In this document: positions 19,697 to 28,780 of the stretch, one piece after another
Position numbering within the stretch: position 1 is the stretch's first letter
How the letters are laid out: each line of letters begins with the position of its first letter
NCBI RefSeq assembly: GCF_016863435.1
Contig: NZ_BOOW01000027.1
Span: 124,001 to 188,000 of the forward strand
From: Sinosporangium siamense
GTDB taxonomy: Bacteria; Actinomycetota; Actinomycetes; Streptosporangiales; Streptosporangiaceae
Direction: 5' to 3'
Length of the DNA stretch: 64,000 nt
The notes under the pieces: generated by a model
Told to the model about the DNA's origin: nothing
Seen by the model: only the letters and a program-made list of their open reading frames with translations
The model's database searches: none
Program-made: the position numbers and the translations under genes

Positions 19697-21031
19697 TCAG
19701 CCGCCCGCGAGCTTTAGCTTGTCGTTGATCGCCTTGTCGACCTCGGCCAGACCGGCGTCGAGATCCTTGACCTTGCCCTGCTCCCACTTCTGGATGAACG
19801 TGGTGAAGGTGTCCTGGTTGAACACACTGTTGATGTGTGCGGGCAACGTGTTCGTCTTGGGGTGGGAGAAGATGTCGAGGAAGGTCTGGAAGTTGGCGTC
19901 CTTCGCCAGCTGCGGCGACTGGAGCGCGGCCGAGGTGGTCGGCACGTTGCGCAGCGCGTTGGAGAGCGTCACCAGACCGTCGGTCTCGGTGGTGAGATAG
20001 CGGATGAGCTGCCAGGCGGCCTCAGGATGCTTGGCGCCCTTGGGGATGCCGATGATGGTGCCGGCGACGAAGCCGGAGCCGTAGAGGCCGGGCTTGTCGT
20101 CGGCGACGGGCAGCGGCGCTGTGGTGTAGTCGAGGTCGATGCCCGAGTTCTTGATCATCGCGTTGCGCCACTCGCCGTCCAGCGCCATGGCGACCTTGCC
20201 CTTGTGGAAGGGGTTGTCGTCGGACCACTCCTGGCCGAGGCCCTTGCGGAACTTCTCGATCTTGTCGTGCCCGAACCAGTCGACCAGCTCCTTCTGCCAC
20301 TTCAGGAGCTGCTTCCACGCCGGGTCCGAGCCGATGGCGGAGGTGCCGTCGGCGTTATACCACTTGCCGCCGACCATCGGGCCGAGGTGCGAGGGGGTGT
20401 TCTCGTAATACTGCACCGAGGGCAGGAAGCCGGCCACCTCGATGTCGCCGTTCGGCTTGCGCTTGGTCAGCTTCTTGGCCAGGTCGGCGAGCTCGGTGAG
20501 CGTCTTCGGCGCGGGGTTGCCGTCCATCAGCTTGGTATTGAGATACAGGCCGTAGGCGTCGGCCAGCAGCGGCATCACGCAGCGCTTGCCCTCGTATTCG
20601 GTGTAGGACCGCACCACGGCCGGCAACACGTTCAAGTCCACCTTGTCCGCCTGGATCGACGGCATGAGGTCCTGGAACATCCCGGTCTTACAGAACTGCG
20701 CCACGTTGTCGGTGGTAAAGGAGGAGGCGATGTCCGGCGGGTTGCCGCCGCGGATCGCCTGAATGATCTGGTCGTCCTGGACACCCTTGGTGAGCTTGAC
20801 GGTGATGTGGGGGAACTTGGTCTTGAAGGCGGCCACGGCGTCCTCGAACGCCTTGACCTCGCTGTCGGCCGAGAAGCCGTGCCACAGCTCGACGGTCTGC
20901 GGCTGGGCGGCCTTCTGGCTGGCCTGCCGGCCGGTCAGGGGGGCGGCGGACTCCGTGCCGGCCGTGCAGGCGGACAGGGCGAGAGCGGCGACGGCGGCTA
21001 TGGCGGCCAGGGGGGTGAACCGTCGGTGCAC
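19697..21031 (-). CDS. ABC transporter sugar-binding lipoprotein
   Basis: A 444-residue extracellular solute-binding protein (family 1). The lipoprotein signal is clear: MHRRFTPLAAIAAVAALALS with lipobox LSAC, so Cys 21 is lipidated. The mature part has VELWHGFSADSEVKAFEDAV, GGNPPDIASSFTTDN and VAMALDGEWRNAMI. Aromatic residues typical of sugar sites are present, but the sugar cannot be read. GTG 21031 has AGGAGG eight bases upstream. It is the first structural gene after the ROK regulator, 29 bases downstream of it. Confidence 0.9.
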   Translation of the reverse strand: MHRRFTPLAAIAAVAALALSACTAGTESAAPLTGRQASQKAAQPQTVELWHGFSADSEVKAFEDAVAAFKTKFPHITVKLTKGVQDDQIIQAIRGGNPPDIASSFTTDNVAQFCKTGMFQDLMPSIQADKVDLNVLPAVVRSYTEYEGKRCVMPLLADAYGLYLNTKLMDGNPAPKTLTELADLAKKLTKRKPNGDIEVAGFLPSVQYYENTPSHLGPMVGGKWYNADGTSAIGSDPAWKQLLKWQKELVDWFGHDKIEKFRKGLGQEWSDDNPFHKGKVAMALDGEWRNAMIKNSGIDLDYTTAPLPVADDKPGLYGSGFVAGTIIGIPKGAKHPEAAWQLIRYLTTETDGLVTLSNALRNVPTTSAALQSPQLAKDANFQTFLDIFSHPKTNTLPAHINSVFNQDTFTTFIQKWEQGKVKDLDAGLAEVDKAINDKLKLAGG

Positions 21032-21060
21032 GGGGGGTGCCTCCTATGGGGTGGGGGAGA

Positions 21061-22269
21061 TCAGGAGGAGGGGACGGTGGAACTGAAGACCTCGTCGCGG
21101 ACGGTGTCCAGGGCGAGGTCCAGGGCCCCGGCGAGGACGGGATTGCCCTCGACGGTGGAGAGCCGCAGCGGTGGCCGCGGGAGCGTTAGCGCGTGGAGCT
21201 CCTGTTCGACGAGCTCACGCAAGGTGTCGCCACCGGCGATCAGTGTGCCGCCGGTGAGGACCACGATCTCGGGGTCGACGACCGCGCAGACGGCGGCCAG
21301 ACCGGTGGCGAGACGCCGGGCGATCTCTCGCAGGCCGTCGGCGGCGCGCGCCGCCCCGGCCCGGTCGGAGTGGGCCAGGTTGACGGCGTTCTGTACGGCT
21401 GCCGCCGGCGAGGCGCCGCGCACACCGTAGAAACGCAGGACGGAGCGGACCGTGGGACCGCCCGCGAGGGCCTGGAAGCCGTGCTCGGCTCGGCGCCCGG
21501 CCTCACGCACGGTGGGCGCGCCGACCGCGGGCATGTAGCCGACCTCGCCCGCACCGCCGGTCGCGCCGCGGTGCAGCCGGCCGCCGAGCACCAGCGCGGA
21601 CCCGATGCCTTCGTCCGCCCACATCAGGACGAAGTCGGCGTGTCCACGCGCGATGCCACGCGCCTGCTCGGCCAGTGCGACCAGGTTGACGTCGTTTTCC
21701 ACATCGACCGGCACACCCAGCCCCTCACGCAGGGTGCCGAGCAGGTCGGGGATGTGCCACCCGGGGATGTGGGCGGCGTAGCCGAGGCGCCCGGTCGCCG
21801 GGTCCACGGCGCCCTGGATGCCGATGACGACGCGGCGCAGCGCCGACGGCGGCACCGAACCGCCCGCGCACGCCCCTTCGAGCGCCTCGCGGACGCGGTG
21901 CACCACGTCGCCGCCCGACCGCCCCGGCGTGGCCAGGCGGAACCGCCCGGCCGCGGCGCCGGTGATGTCGGCGACGGCGACCTCGATGCGGGAGGGGGTC
22001 ACGTCGAGCGCGCCGACGTAGGCCACCTTGTGATTGATGCGGTAGAGCTCGGCGGTGCGGCCCGGCAGCCCCTCGCGGATGCCGTCGAGCACGACCAGAC
22101 CGGCCTCCTGGAGCCGCACCAGCAGCTGGGAGGCGGTGGGTTTGGACAGGCCGGTGATGGCGCCGATCTCCGGACGGGTGAGCGGCCCGCGTTCGAGCAG
22201 CGCCTGGAGCGCGGCCCGGTCGTTGATGGCCCGCAGCAGGCTCGGGGTGCCTGGCGTCGGCTGGCTCAC
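21061..22269 (-). CDS. ROK-family transcriptional regulator
   Basis: A 402-residue repressor with an N-terminal winged helix (ALLERGPLTRPEIGAITGLS, KPTASQLLVRLQEAGLV) and a sugar-kinase-like ROK domain (VVIGIQGAVDPATGRLGYAA, DVENDVNLVALAEQARGIA, GGAGEVGYMP). The zinc-binding Cys cluster of ROK kinases is absent, in line with a regulator. It heads the sugar operon and most likely binds the dyad at 22290-22308, releasing it when a sugar of this pathway is present. GTG 22269 follows GGGAGG by nine bases. Confidence 0.88.
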   Translation of the reverse strand: MSQPTPGTPSLLRAINDRAALQALLERGPLTRPEIGAITGLSKPTASQLLVRLQEAGLVVLDGIREGLPGRTAELYRINHKVAYVGALDVTPSRIEVAVADITGAAAGRFRLATPGRSGGDVVHRVREALEGACAGGSVPPSALRRVVIGIQGAVDPATGRLGYAAHIPGWHIPDLLGTLREGLGVPVDVENDVNLVALAEQARGIARGHADFVLMWADEGIGSALVLGGRLHRGATGGAGEVGYMPAVGAPTVREAGRRAEHGFQALAGGPTVRSVLRFYGVRGASPAAAVQNAVNLAHSDRAGAARAADGLREIARRLATGLAAVCAVVDPEIVVLTGGTLIAGGDTLRELVEQELHALTLPRPPLRLSTVEGNPVLAGALDLALDTVRDEVFSSTVPSS

Positions 22270-22289
22270 TCGCGTGTTCCTCCCTGTGA

Positions 22290-22308
22290 GTTAGGAAAGT
22301 TTCCTAAC
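22290..22308 (-). promoter_or_regulatory. ROK operator
   Basis: GTTAGGAAAGTTTCCTAAC is a perfect dyad with 9-bp arms around one G. It sits 20 bases before the ROK gene start. The TTAGGAAA/TTTCCTAA form is the typical site of actinomycete ROK-family sugar regulators. It would place the operon under autogenous repression. Confidence 0.82.
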
Positions 22309-22659
22309 TTGCTTGAAACGTATTCATTCGCCTCTTCCAGGTCAAGACATGACGGGCCGTCGCAACCAAGCTGTGACGGACCGGGTGCGGACCTGTGAGC
22401 ATCGATGCTTGGAACGTTACGGTGCGGAGTGCCATCGCGGCGAAAAGCCCGGCCTGGTGCGATCCCCGCCGTGCGCCCCGCCACTTCGCCGCGGAATCCG
22501 CATTTTTTGCCGCAGGCCGGCCGGCGTTCGCCGCTCCTCGGGCGGGCTTCGCCGTACGGCGGACGCCGCCGCGAGCAGGGTGATCAAAAAAGGACGGTCC
22601 GCCGCACAAGGGGCGAGGGTGAGCGAGAGGAGGAGGGGCTCGACGGGGCTGGTAGGCTT
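22309..22659. other. Intergenic stretch between divergent ROK gene and helD-like gene
   Basis: No gene is supported. It holds promoters for both directions, which I cannot place securely, and one copy of the dispersed motif in reverse form (GGCTTCGCCGTAC, 22545-22557). An inverted repeat GGCTTGTG (22655-22662) / CACAAGCC (22682-22689) straddles the helD-like start. I looked for a rifamycin-associated element like that at 520-538 and did not find one. Confidence 0.5.
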
Positions 22660-25029
22660 GTGCCCGCTCTCACGCAGATCACACAAGCCACGAGAGGCCC
22701 GGAGCATCCCATTAGCGCCAAGAGTAACAGCCCCATCTCGCCTCGTCAAACCGAGGTGGCCCGCGAGCAGGACTACGTGTCCCGCCTCTACACCCGCCTC
22801 GACGTCCTGCGCGAGACAACGCAGCGCAGCCTCGACCAGGTGCTGGGCCAGGGAGGGAGCGGCGGCACCCATCAGAACCGCTCCGAGCGCGACTCCATGG
22901 CGGGCATGTATGCCGCGAGACTCTCCCGCCTGTGGTCGGTGGAGAACGGCCTGTGCTTCGGCCGCCTCGACCACACCGACCAGACCTCGCTCTACATCGG
23001 CCGCATCGGCCTGTCAGAGGAGGAAAGGCGGCTGCTCATCGACTGGCGGGCACCGGTCGCCCAGCCGTTCTACCGCGCCACCCCCGCCTCCCCGATGGGC
23101 CTCACCCGCAGAAGGCACCTGCAGACCCGGGACCGGCGCGTCGTCGCCGTCAACGACGACCTGTTCGACCTCGAAGGGCTGACCGACGCCGACCGCGCCA
23201 CACTCAACGGCGAGGCGGCCCTGCTGGCGGCCCTCGCCGAGAAGCGCACCGGCCGCATGCGCGACATCGTCGCCACCATCCAGTCCGAGCAGGACCGCAT
23301 CATCCGCGCCGACCTGCCCGGCGTGCTCGTGGTGCAGGGCGGCCCCGGCACCGGCAAGACCGTCGTGGCCCTCCACCGCGCCGCCTACCTTCTCTACACC
23401 CACCGCGAGCGCCTCGACCGGCGCGGCGTGCTGATCATCGGCCCCAACCTCACCTTCCTGCGCTACATCGAGCAGGTGCTGCCCTCACTGGGCGAGACCG
23501 ACGTGCTGCTCATGACCATCGGGGAGATGTTCCCCGGGCTCACCGCCACCACCCGCGACCGCCCCGAGACCGCCCAGGTCAAAGGCGACGCCCGCATGGC
23601 CCAGGTCATCGCCAGGGCCGTCCGCGACCGCCAGCGGGTGCCCAAGCGGTCGGTCGAGCTCGACCTCGGCAAATACAAGCTCTTCCTCGACTGGCGCGTC
23701 TGCGACGCCGCCCGCACCAAGGCGGTCCGCTCGGGGCGCCTGCACAACCAGGCGCGAGCGGTCTTCGTGCGGCACATCCTCAACAAGCTGGCCCGCCAGG
23801 CGGCCAAGCACATGGGCCGCAACCTCATCGACGAGGACGAGCTCGCCGATCTGCGCGAGGAGCTGCGCACCGAGCCCGCGGTCAAGACCGCGCTCAACCG
23901 GCTGTGGCCCTATCTCACGCCTCACCAGCTCCTGCTCGGCCTGTTCACCTCGCGCGAGCGGCTCGCCTACGCCGCCGAGGCGTTCACCCGCGAGGAGCGC
24001 GCCCTCATGCTGCGCGAGCCGCCCGTGCGCGGCCGGTCTTGGTATACGGAGTCCGACGTGCCGCTGCTCGACGAGGCCGCCGAGCTGCTCGGCGAGATCG
24101 ACCAGTCCGTGCTCGTCGCCACCGCGCTGCAGAACGAGGAGGAGCTCGCCGCCGCCCGCGAGGCCGAGGAGCACGAGCGGCGCTACGAGCTCACCTATGC
24201 CCGCGAGGTCCTGGAGCTCACCGGATTGTCGGACATGATCGACGCCGAGCGGCTCGCCGAGCGGCACCGCGGCGACGTCAGCCACCTCACCACGGCCGAG
24301 CGGGCCGCGACCGACCGCACGTGGGCGTTCGGCCACGTGATCGTGGACGAGGCGCAGGAGCTGTCCCCGATGGCCTGGCGCATGGTCATGCGGCGCTGCC
24401 CCGCCCGCTCCATGACCGTGGTCGGCGACATCGCCCAGACCGGCTCGTCCGCCGGAGGCCGCTCGTGGGGCGCGGTGCTCGACCCCTACACCGGCGGGCG
24501 GTGGCGCGAGGAGCGGCTGACCGTCAACTACCGCACCCCGGCCGAGATCATGGCGCTCGCCGCCGACGTGCTCGCCTCCATCGACGCCTCGCTCGACCCG
24601 CCGGACTCGGTGCGCGAGGGCGCCGCCCCGCCCTGGTCGCAACAGGTCGGCACACTCGCCGGCGGGCTGGCCAAGGTCGTCGCCGCCGAGCTCGACGGGA
24701 GCGGCGGCACCATGGCGGTCCTCGTCCCCGAGAGCGCCGTGGACGAGCTCGGCGCCGCCGTCGCCGCCGCGGTGCCCGGCGCGGTCGCGGGGCCCTCGGC
24801 CACCGCTCTGGAGGCTCCCGCGGTGGTGCTGACCGTCGCCGACGCCAAGGGGCTCGAGTTCGACGCGGTGATCGTGGCGGAGCCGGAGCGCATCCTCACC
24901 GAGTCGCCCCGGGGCGCCAACGATCTTTACGTGGCCCTCACCCGCGCCACCCGGGGGCTCGGTGTGGTCCATACCACTTCTCTGCCGCCCGTCCTGTCCC
25001 GCCTCACAGCCCGTCCACCGCTGCCCTGA
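22660..25029 (+). CDS. HelD/HelR-like RNA polymerase recycling ATPase
   Basis: A 789-residue SF1 (UvrD-like) ATPase. The N-terminal arm starts around VAREQDYVSRLYTRLDVLRE. The conserved LYIGRIGLSEEERRLLIDWR and APVAQPFYRA follow. Walker A is QGGPGTGKT (about 228-235), the Walker B/DEAQ region is GHVIVDEAQELSPMAWR, then GDIAQTGSS, NYRTPAEIM, and VADAKGLEFDAVIV and LYVALTRAT near the end. HelD proteins pry RNA polymerase off DNA and, in the HelR form, displace rifamycin. The start is uncertain: GTG 22660 or GTG 22756. The lack of an RAE-like site argues against rifamycin induction. Confidence 0.88.
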   Translation: MPALTQITQATRGPEHPISAKSNSPISPRQTEVAREQDYVSRLYTRLDVLRETTQRSLDQVLGQGGSGGTHQNRSERDSMAGMYAARLSRLWSVENGLCFGRLDHTDQTSLYIGRIGLSEEERRLLIDWRAPVAQPFYRATPASPMGLTRRRHLQTRDRRVVAVNDDLFDLEGLTDADRATLNGEAALLAALAEKRTGRMRDIVATIQSEQDRIIRADLPGVLVVQGGPGTGKTVVALHRAAYLLYTHRERLDRRGVLIIGPNLTFLRYIEQVLPSLGETDVLLMTIGEMFPGLTATTRDRPETAQVKGDARMAQVIARAVRDRQRVPKRSVELDLGKYKLFLDWRVCDAARTKAVRSGRLHNQARAVFVRHILNKLARQAAKHMGRNLIDEDELADLREELRTEPAVKTALNRLWPYLTPHQLLLGLFTSRERLAYAAEAFTREERALMLREPPVRGRSWYTESDVPLLDEAAELLGEIDQSVLVATALQNEEELAAAREAEEHERRYELTYAREVLELTGLSDMIDAERLAERHRGDVSHLTTAERAATDRTWAFGHVIVDEAQELSPMAWRMVMRRCPARSMTVVGDIAQTGSSAGGRSWGAVLDPYTGGRWREERLTVNYRTPAEIMALAADVLASIDASLDPPDSVREGAAPPWSQQVGTLAGGLAKVVAAELDGSGGTMAVLVPESAVDELGAAVAAAVPGAVAGPSATALEAPAVVLTVADAKGLEFDAVIVAEPERILTESPRGANDLYVALTRATRGLGVVHTTSLPPVLSRLTARPPLP

Positions 25030-25525
25030 CATCGCCGCAGATGGCGGCATTAGGGAGCCCCTAGAGGAACATGTCTAGGCTGCGAAAACTTGGTGTCCAG
25101 CCTGGTCGGGACAGGGTTGACATCTGCGCTGAGGTCGGTAGTTTGCTGCCCAGTCCAGCACGGGACTGGCCGGTCGGTCGTTCTCGACATCGTCGGATCC
25201 TGCGCACGCGGCGGAGTGGCTTTCCGCCGCTGCAGCCAGGTGCAGTGTCGGCGATCCGTCGGGGCGGGGCACCCCGACCGGGCGGGGGGTTGGACCCGGG
25301 ACGGGCCCGGACGCCCAGTAGACAACGGAATTCCGCGCTCGCCGCCGACGGGACGGATCCGGTCCGAAGGGTTTCCGGGCCCTCTTCCCGTTCCGTGCCC
25401 GAAGGCCGCGTCGGGTGGCCCTCTCGCTCTGGAGAGGGCCACCCCGCCGCCCTTTTGGGCACCGGCCACACGGGGCGGTAGCGTTCGGGCAACACGCAGA
25501 CACGTTCCCGAGGAGAGCCCCGGCG
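25030..25525. other. Intergenic region before lnt
   Basis: No gene is supported. Open frames here on both strands are extensions of neighbouring genes with non-protein-like composition. The hairpin at 25415-25442 is listed separately. The lnt promoter probably lies in the last 100 bases. Confidence 0.45.
25415..25442 (+). terminator. Hairpin upstream of lnt
   Basis: Perfect 11-bp arms GTGGCCCTCTC (25415-25425) and GAGAGGGCCAC (25432-25442) surround a 6-base loop. CCCTTTTGGG follows shortly after. It may end the helD-like transcript 390 bases past its stop codon, or act as an attenuator for lnt. Confidence 0.5.
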
Positions 25526-27865
25526 GTGCACGACAAGACAGTCCCGGCAGGCCCCCCGACGGCCCCGCCGTCCACCGACCGGCCCGGCCCGGGCCCGGCG
25601 GCGCACGGCACAGCCGGGGAACCCGCGCGTGACTCCGCGGGCGAGCCACCCGCCTCCTCGCCGAGTGGCCGGTCCTCGAGCGTGTCCGCTCGGAGCGGTG
25701 CGCCTGAGACGGATGGGGCGCGGCCCGCCTCCTCGCCGAGTGGCCGGTCCTTGACCGTGTCCGCTCGGAGCGGTGCGCCTGAGACGGATGGGGCGCGGCC
25801 CGCCGCCGCGGCGAGTGGCCGGTCTCCCGCCGAGAATGGGTTCTCCCCCCTTGAGGTGGCCCCTGGCGGCGAGGCCGCCGAAGGAGGCGACGTGCAGCCT
25901 GCCGCCGCGGCGACTCGCGGACTTGCGGGCGCTTCCGCCGAGGACTCTCCGTCCCCCCCCGCCGCCACGCAGGAGGTGGAGGCAGGCGAGCCGCGGACGA
26001 CCGCTTCGGCGGCTCGTGGCGCATCCGACGGCGGCCGGTCGTCGAGCGCGGCCGTGCGGGACGGCGCGGCGTCCGTCCCCGCGGAGGAGCGTGGCGGGCC
26101 GGAGGCCGGTGACGAAGGGGCCAAGACAGGTGAGGGGCGGACGACCGCCCCGGCGGTTCGTGGCGAGGGGCCCGGACGGCTCTGGGCGCGGGTCGCCGCC
26201 GCGATCGCCGGCGGGGTGCTGCTTTACCTGGCTTTTCCGCCGCTCGACCTGTGGTTCCTCGCGCCTCCCGGGGTCGCGCTGGCGGCCCTGTCGGTCTACG
26301 GCACGCGTCCACGGCGCGGGGCCTGGCTGGGATTCCTCAACGGGCTCGGGTTCCTTGTGCCCGCGATGGCCTGGGTGCAGCCCATCGGGTTCGACGCCTG
26401 GCTGGCGCTGGCCGCCATGGAGAGCGGCTTCTACGCCGCCCTCGGTGCGGCGACGGCATTCGTCATGCGGTTGCCCCTGTGGCCGCTGTGGACCGCCGCC
26501 CTCTGGGTGACGGGGGAGTGGGCGCGCAGCCTGTTCCCCTTCGGCGGGTTCCCGTGGGCCAGGGTGGCGTTCAGCCAGGCCGGGTCGCCGTTCACGCCCT
26601 ATGCGGCGCTCGGCGGAGCGCCCCTCACGACCTTCGCCGTCGCGCTCTGCGGTGCGCTGATCGCCGCGGCGTGTGTGAAGGGCGTGACGGCGCTGAGACG
26701 AGTGACGGCGGCGCGGAGCGCGGCACCGGCGCAGAGCGCGGCCGGTCTGGAGGGCACGGACGGCGGTGGCTCAGGCGGTCTGGAAGCCACGGACGCCGGT
26801 GGCTCAGGGTCGGGCCGGGACAGGTCAGGCACCCGGAGTGCCGGCCGCCCGGCCGCCCGATGGCGGCCCGTGGCGTTGCTGCTGGCCGGGGCGGTGGCCG
26901 TGCCCGTACTGGCTTATGCCGTACCCCGCCCCGGGGACGAGGGGCGCACCGTCACGATCGCCGCGATCCAGGGCAACGTGCCGGGACGCGGCATGAACCC
27001 CATGGGCGACGAGCGGGCCGTCGTGCTGCGCAACCACGCGAACAAGACCCACGAGCTGGCCGCCGCCGTGCGCGCGGGCCGCTTCCCCAAGCCCGACCTG
27101 GTCGTCTGGCCGGAGAACTCCAGCGACATCGACCCCTACCGCGACGCGTCCGCCAGGGCCGTCATCGACGCGGCGGTCAAGGACGTCGGCGTGCCCGTGC
27201 TCGTCGGCGTGGTCGTGGCCATCGGGGACGAGCACCGGGCCACCCGCTCCCTGGTGTGGGACCCCGTGACGGGGCCCGGCGACTACTACGACAAGCAGCA
27301 GCTCGTGCCGTTCGGCGAGTTCACCCCGATGCAGGAGCTCGTGCAGACCCTGTTCGCCCGCGCGAGGCTCGTCGGACGCCAGTCGATCGCCGGCACCGAG
27401 CCCGGCGACCTGCGGATGGGCCCGGCGACGATCGGCGCGGTCAACTGCTACGAGATCGCCTTCGACCCCGTCGTCCGCGAAACCGTCAAAGCGGGCAGCA
27501 GCCCGATCGTCGTGCAGGCCAACAACGCGACCTACGCGTTGTCGGACCTGCCCGTCCAGCAACTCGCGATGTACCGCCTGCGCGCCGTCGAGCACAACAG
27601 GGCCGTCGTGGCCGCCGCCACCACCGGGGTCTCGGCGTTCGTGGAGCCCGACGGCCGCGTCAGCTGGCGCACCGGCGAACTCGTCGCTGATATGAATGCC
27701 CGGACTGTGCAGGTCCGCACCGAAGCCACCCTGGCCACCCGCGTGGGGCCGGCGCCGGAATGGGTCCTTGTCGCGGTTGCAATTAGCGCGTTGGCATGGG
27801 CAGCGAGCCGCCGACCGCGTAGCGTGGGTGCTCCAAGTGATCACGAGGCGAACGGGGTTGGCTGA
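25526..27865 (+). CDS. lnt: Apolipoprotein N-acyltransferase with long N-terminal extension
   Basis: Membrane enzyme that N-acylates the lipid-modified Cys of lipoproteins. The membrane part begins near LWARVAAAIAGGVLLYLAFP. The C-terminal nitrilase-like domain carries the Glu-Lys-Cys triad in VVWPENSSDID (Glu), YYDKQQLVPFGEF (Lys) and GAVNCYEIAFD (Cys). The first 210 residues or so are a disordered Ala/Ser/Gly/Pro stretch with 25-residue repeats, which is unusual. A second low-complexity linker (GGSGGLEATDAGGSGSGRD) precedes the catalytic domain. GTG 25526 is the best start, as the frame upstream overlaps a hairpin. The stop codon is one base from ppm. In mycobacteria the two are fused or adjacent. 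Confidence 0.88.
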   Translation: MHDKTVPAGPPTAPPSTDRPGPGPAAHGTAGEPARDSAGEPPASSPSGRSSSVSARSGAPETDGARPASSPSGRSLTVSARSGAPETDGARPAAAASGRSPAENGFSPLEVAPGGEAAEGGDVQPAAAATRGLAGASAEDSPSPPAATQEVEAGEPRTTASAARGASDGGRSSSAAVRDGAASVPAEERGGPEAGDEGAKTGEGRTTAPAVRGEGPGRLWARVAAAIAGGVLLYLAFPPLDLWFLAPPGVALAALSVYGTRPRRGAWLGFLNGLGFLVPAMAWVQPIGFDAWLALAAMESGFYAALGAATAFVMRLPLWPLWTAALWVTGEWARSLFPFGGFPWARVAFSQAGSPFTPYAALGGAPLTTFAVALCGALIAAACVKGVTALRRVTAARSAAPAQSAAGLEGTDGGGSGGLEATDAGGSGSGRDRSGTRSAGRPAARWRPVALLLAGAVAVPVLAYAVPRPGDEGRTVTIAAIQGNVPGRGMNPMGDERAVVLRNHANKTHELAAAVRAGRFPKPDLVVWPENSSDIDPYRDASARAVIDAAVKDVGVPVLVGVVVAIGDEHRATRSLVWDPVTGPGDYYDKQQLVPFGEFTPMQELVQTLFARARLVGRQSIAGTEPGDLRMGPATIGAVNCYEIAFDPVVRETVKAGSSPIVVQANNATYALSDLPVQQLAMYRLRAVEHNRAVVAAATTGVSAFVEPDGRVSWRTGELVADMNARTVQVRTEATLATRVGPAPEWVLVAVAISALAWAASRRPRSVGAPSDHEANGVG
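25651..25825 (+). repeat. 75-bp tandem repeats inside lnt
   Basis: Two nearly identical 75-bp units start at 25651 and 25726, and a partial third at about 25801. Each unit encodes 25 residues with core SPSGRS and SARSGAPETDGARP. They lie in the disordered N-terminal extension of Lnt, so they probably vary in number between strains. Confidence 0.8.
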
Positions 27866-27866
27866 C

Positions 27867-28610
27867 ATGGACAACAGGCTCGGTCGGGTCCTCGTGATCG
27901 TCCCCACCTACAACGAGGCCGACAACATCCAAGGGATCGTCGGCAGGATCCGGGACGCCGTCCCCGAGGCGCACCTGCTCGTCGCCGACGACAACAGCCC
28001 CGACGGCACCGGAGCCGTCGCCGACGGCCTGGCCGCAGCCGACGACCAGGTCCACGTCCTGCACCGGCCCGGCAAGCAGGGCCTCGGCGCGGCCTACATC
28101 GCGGGGTTCCGCTGGGGCCTGGAGCGCGGCTACGACGTGCTCGTCGAGATCGACGCCGACGGCTCCCACCAGCCCGAGGAGCTCCCCAAACTGCTCGCCG
28201 CCGTCGCCGGCGGCGCCGACCTCGCCATCGGCTCCCGCTGGGTGCCCGGTGGCAAGGTCGTCAACTGGCCCGGCAGCCGCGAGCTGCTGTCGCGCGGCGC
28301 CAACGCCTACTCGCGCATGATGCTCGGCCTGCGCGTCCGCGACTCCACGGCGGGCTTCCGCGCCTACCGCGCCGCCACCCTGGAGAAGATCGGCCTCTCG
28401 GACGTCGAGTCGCAGGGCTACTGCTTCCAGATCGACCTGACCCTGCGCACCGTGCGTTGCGGCCTGCGCGTCGTCGAGGTGCCCATCACCTTCGTCGACC
28501 GCACCGTCGGCACGAGCAAGATGGATCGCAGCGTCATGACCGAAGCCATGTGGCGCATCACCGCCTGGGGCGTCACCGGCGTCCCCAAACGCTTCAAACG
28601 CCACCGCTGA
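27867..28610 (+). CDS. ppm: Polyprenol monophosphomannose synthase
   Basis: A 247-residue GT2 glycosyltransferase that transfers mannose from GDP-mannose to polyprenyl phosphate. The product is the donor for protein O-mannosylation and lipoglycans. Motifs are VLVIVPTYNEADNI, the DxD-like LVEIDADGSHQPEELP, and RDSTAGFRAYRAATLEKI. The start ATG 27867 lies one base after the lnt stop, so they are translationally coupled. This Lnt-Ppm order is characteristic of actinobacteria, where Lnt anchors Ppm at the membrane. Confidence 0.92.
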   Translation: MDNRLGRVLVIVPTYNEADNIQGIVGRIRDAVPEAHLLVADDNSPDGTGAVADGLAAADDQVHVLHRPGKQGLGAAYIAGFRWGLERGYDVLVEIDADGSHQPEELPKLLAAVAGGADLAIGSRWVPGGKVVNWPGSRELLSRGANAYSRMMLGLRVRDSTAGFRAYRAATLEKIGLSDVESQGYCFQIDLTLRTVRCGLRVVEVPITFVDRTVGTSKMDRSVMTEAMWRITAWGVTGVPKRFKRHR

Positions 28611-28780
28611 CCACTCCCTGGCCTCGGACGCTCGGCAGGTACGGCGAAGCCTGAGTGACGAGCGCAGGGCCGGCGGGGCGGAGGAGCCGGAGGAGAATGG
28701 GGAAGGTGGAACGCCTCCGGGTGTTTGGACGTTGTTCCTCTCGCGACGTGCCCACCGTGTGACTTCGTGATTGAGGGAAA

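Noticed and set aside
22620-22690. Rifamycin-associated element before the helD-like gene
   Set aside because: GGGGCT and GGCTTGTGCCC resemble parts of it, but they do not form the 19-bp dyad seen at 520-538.
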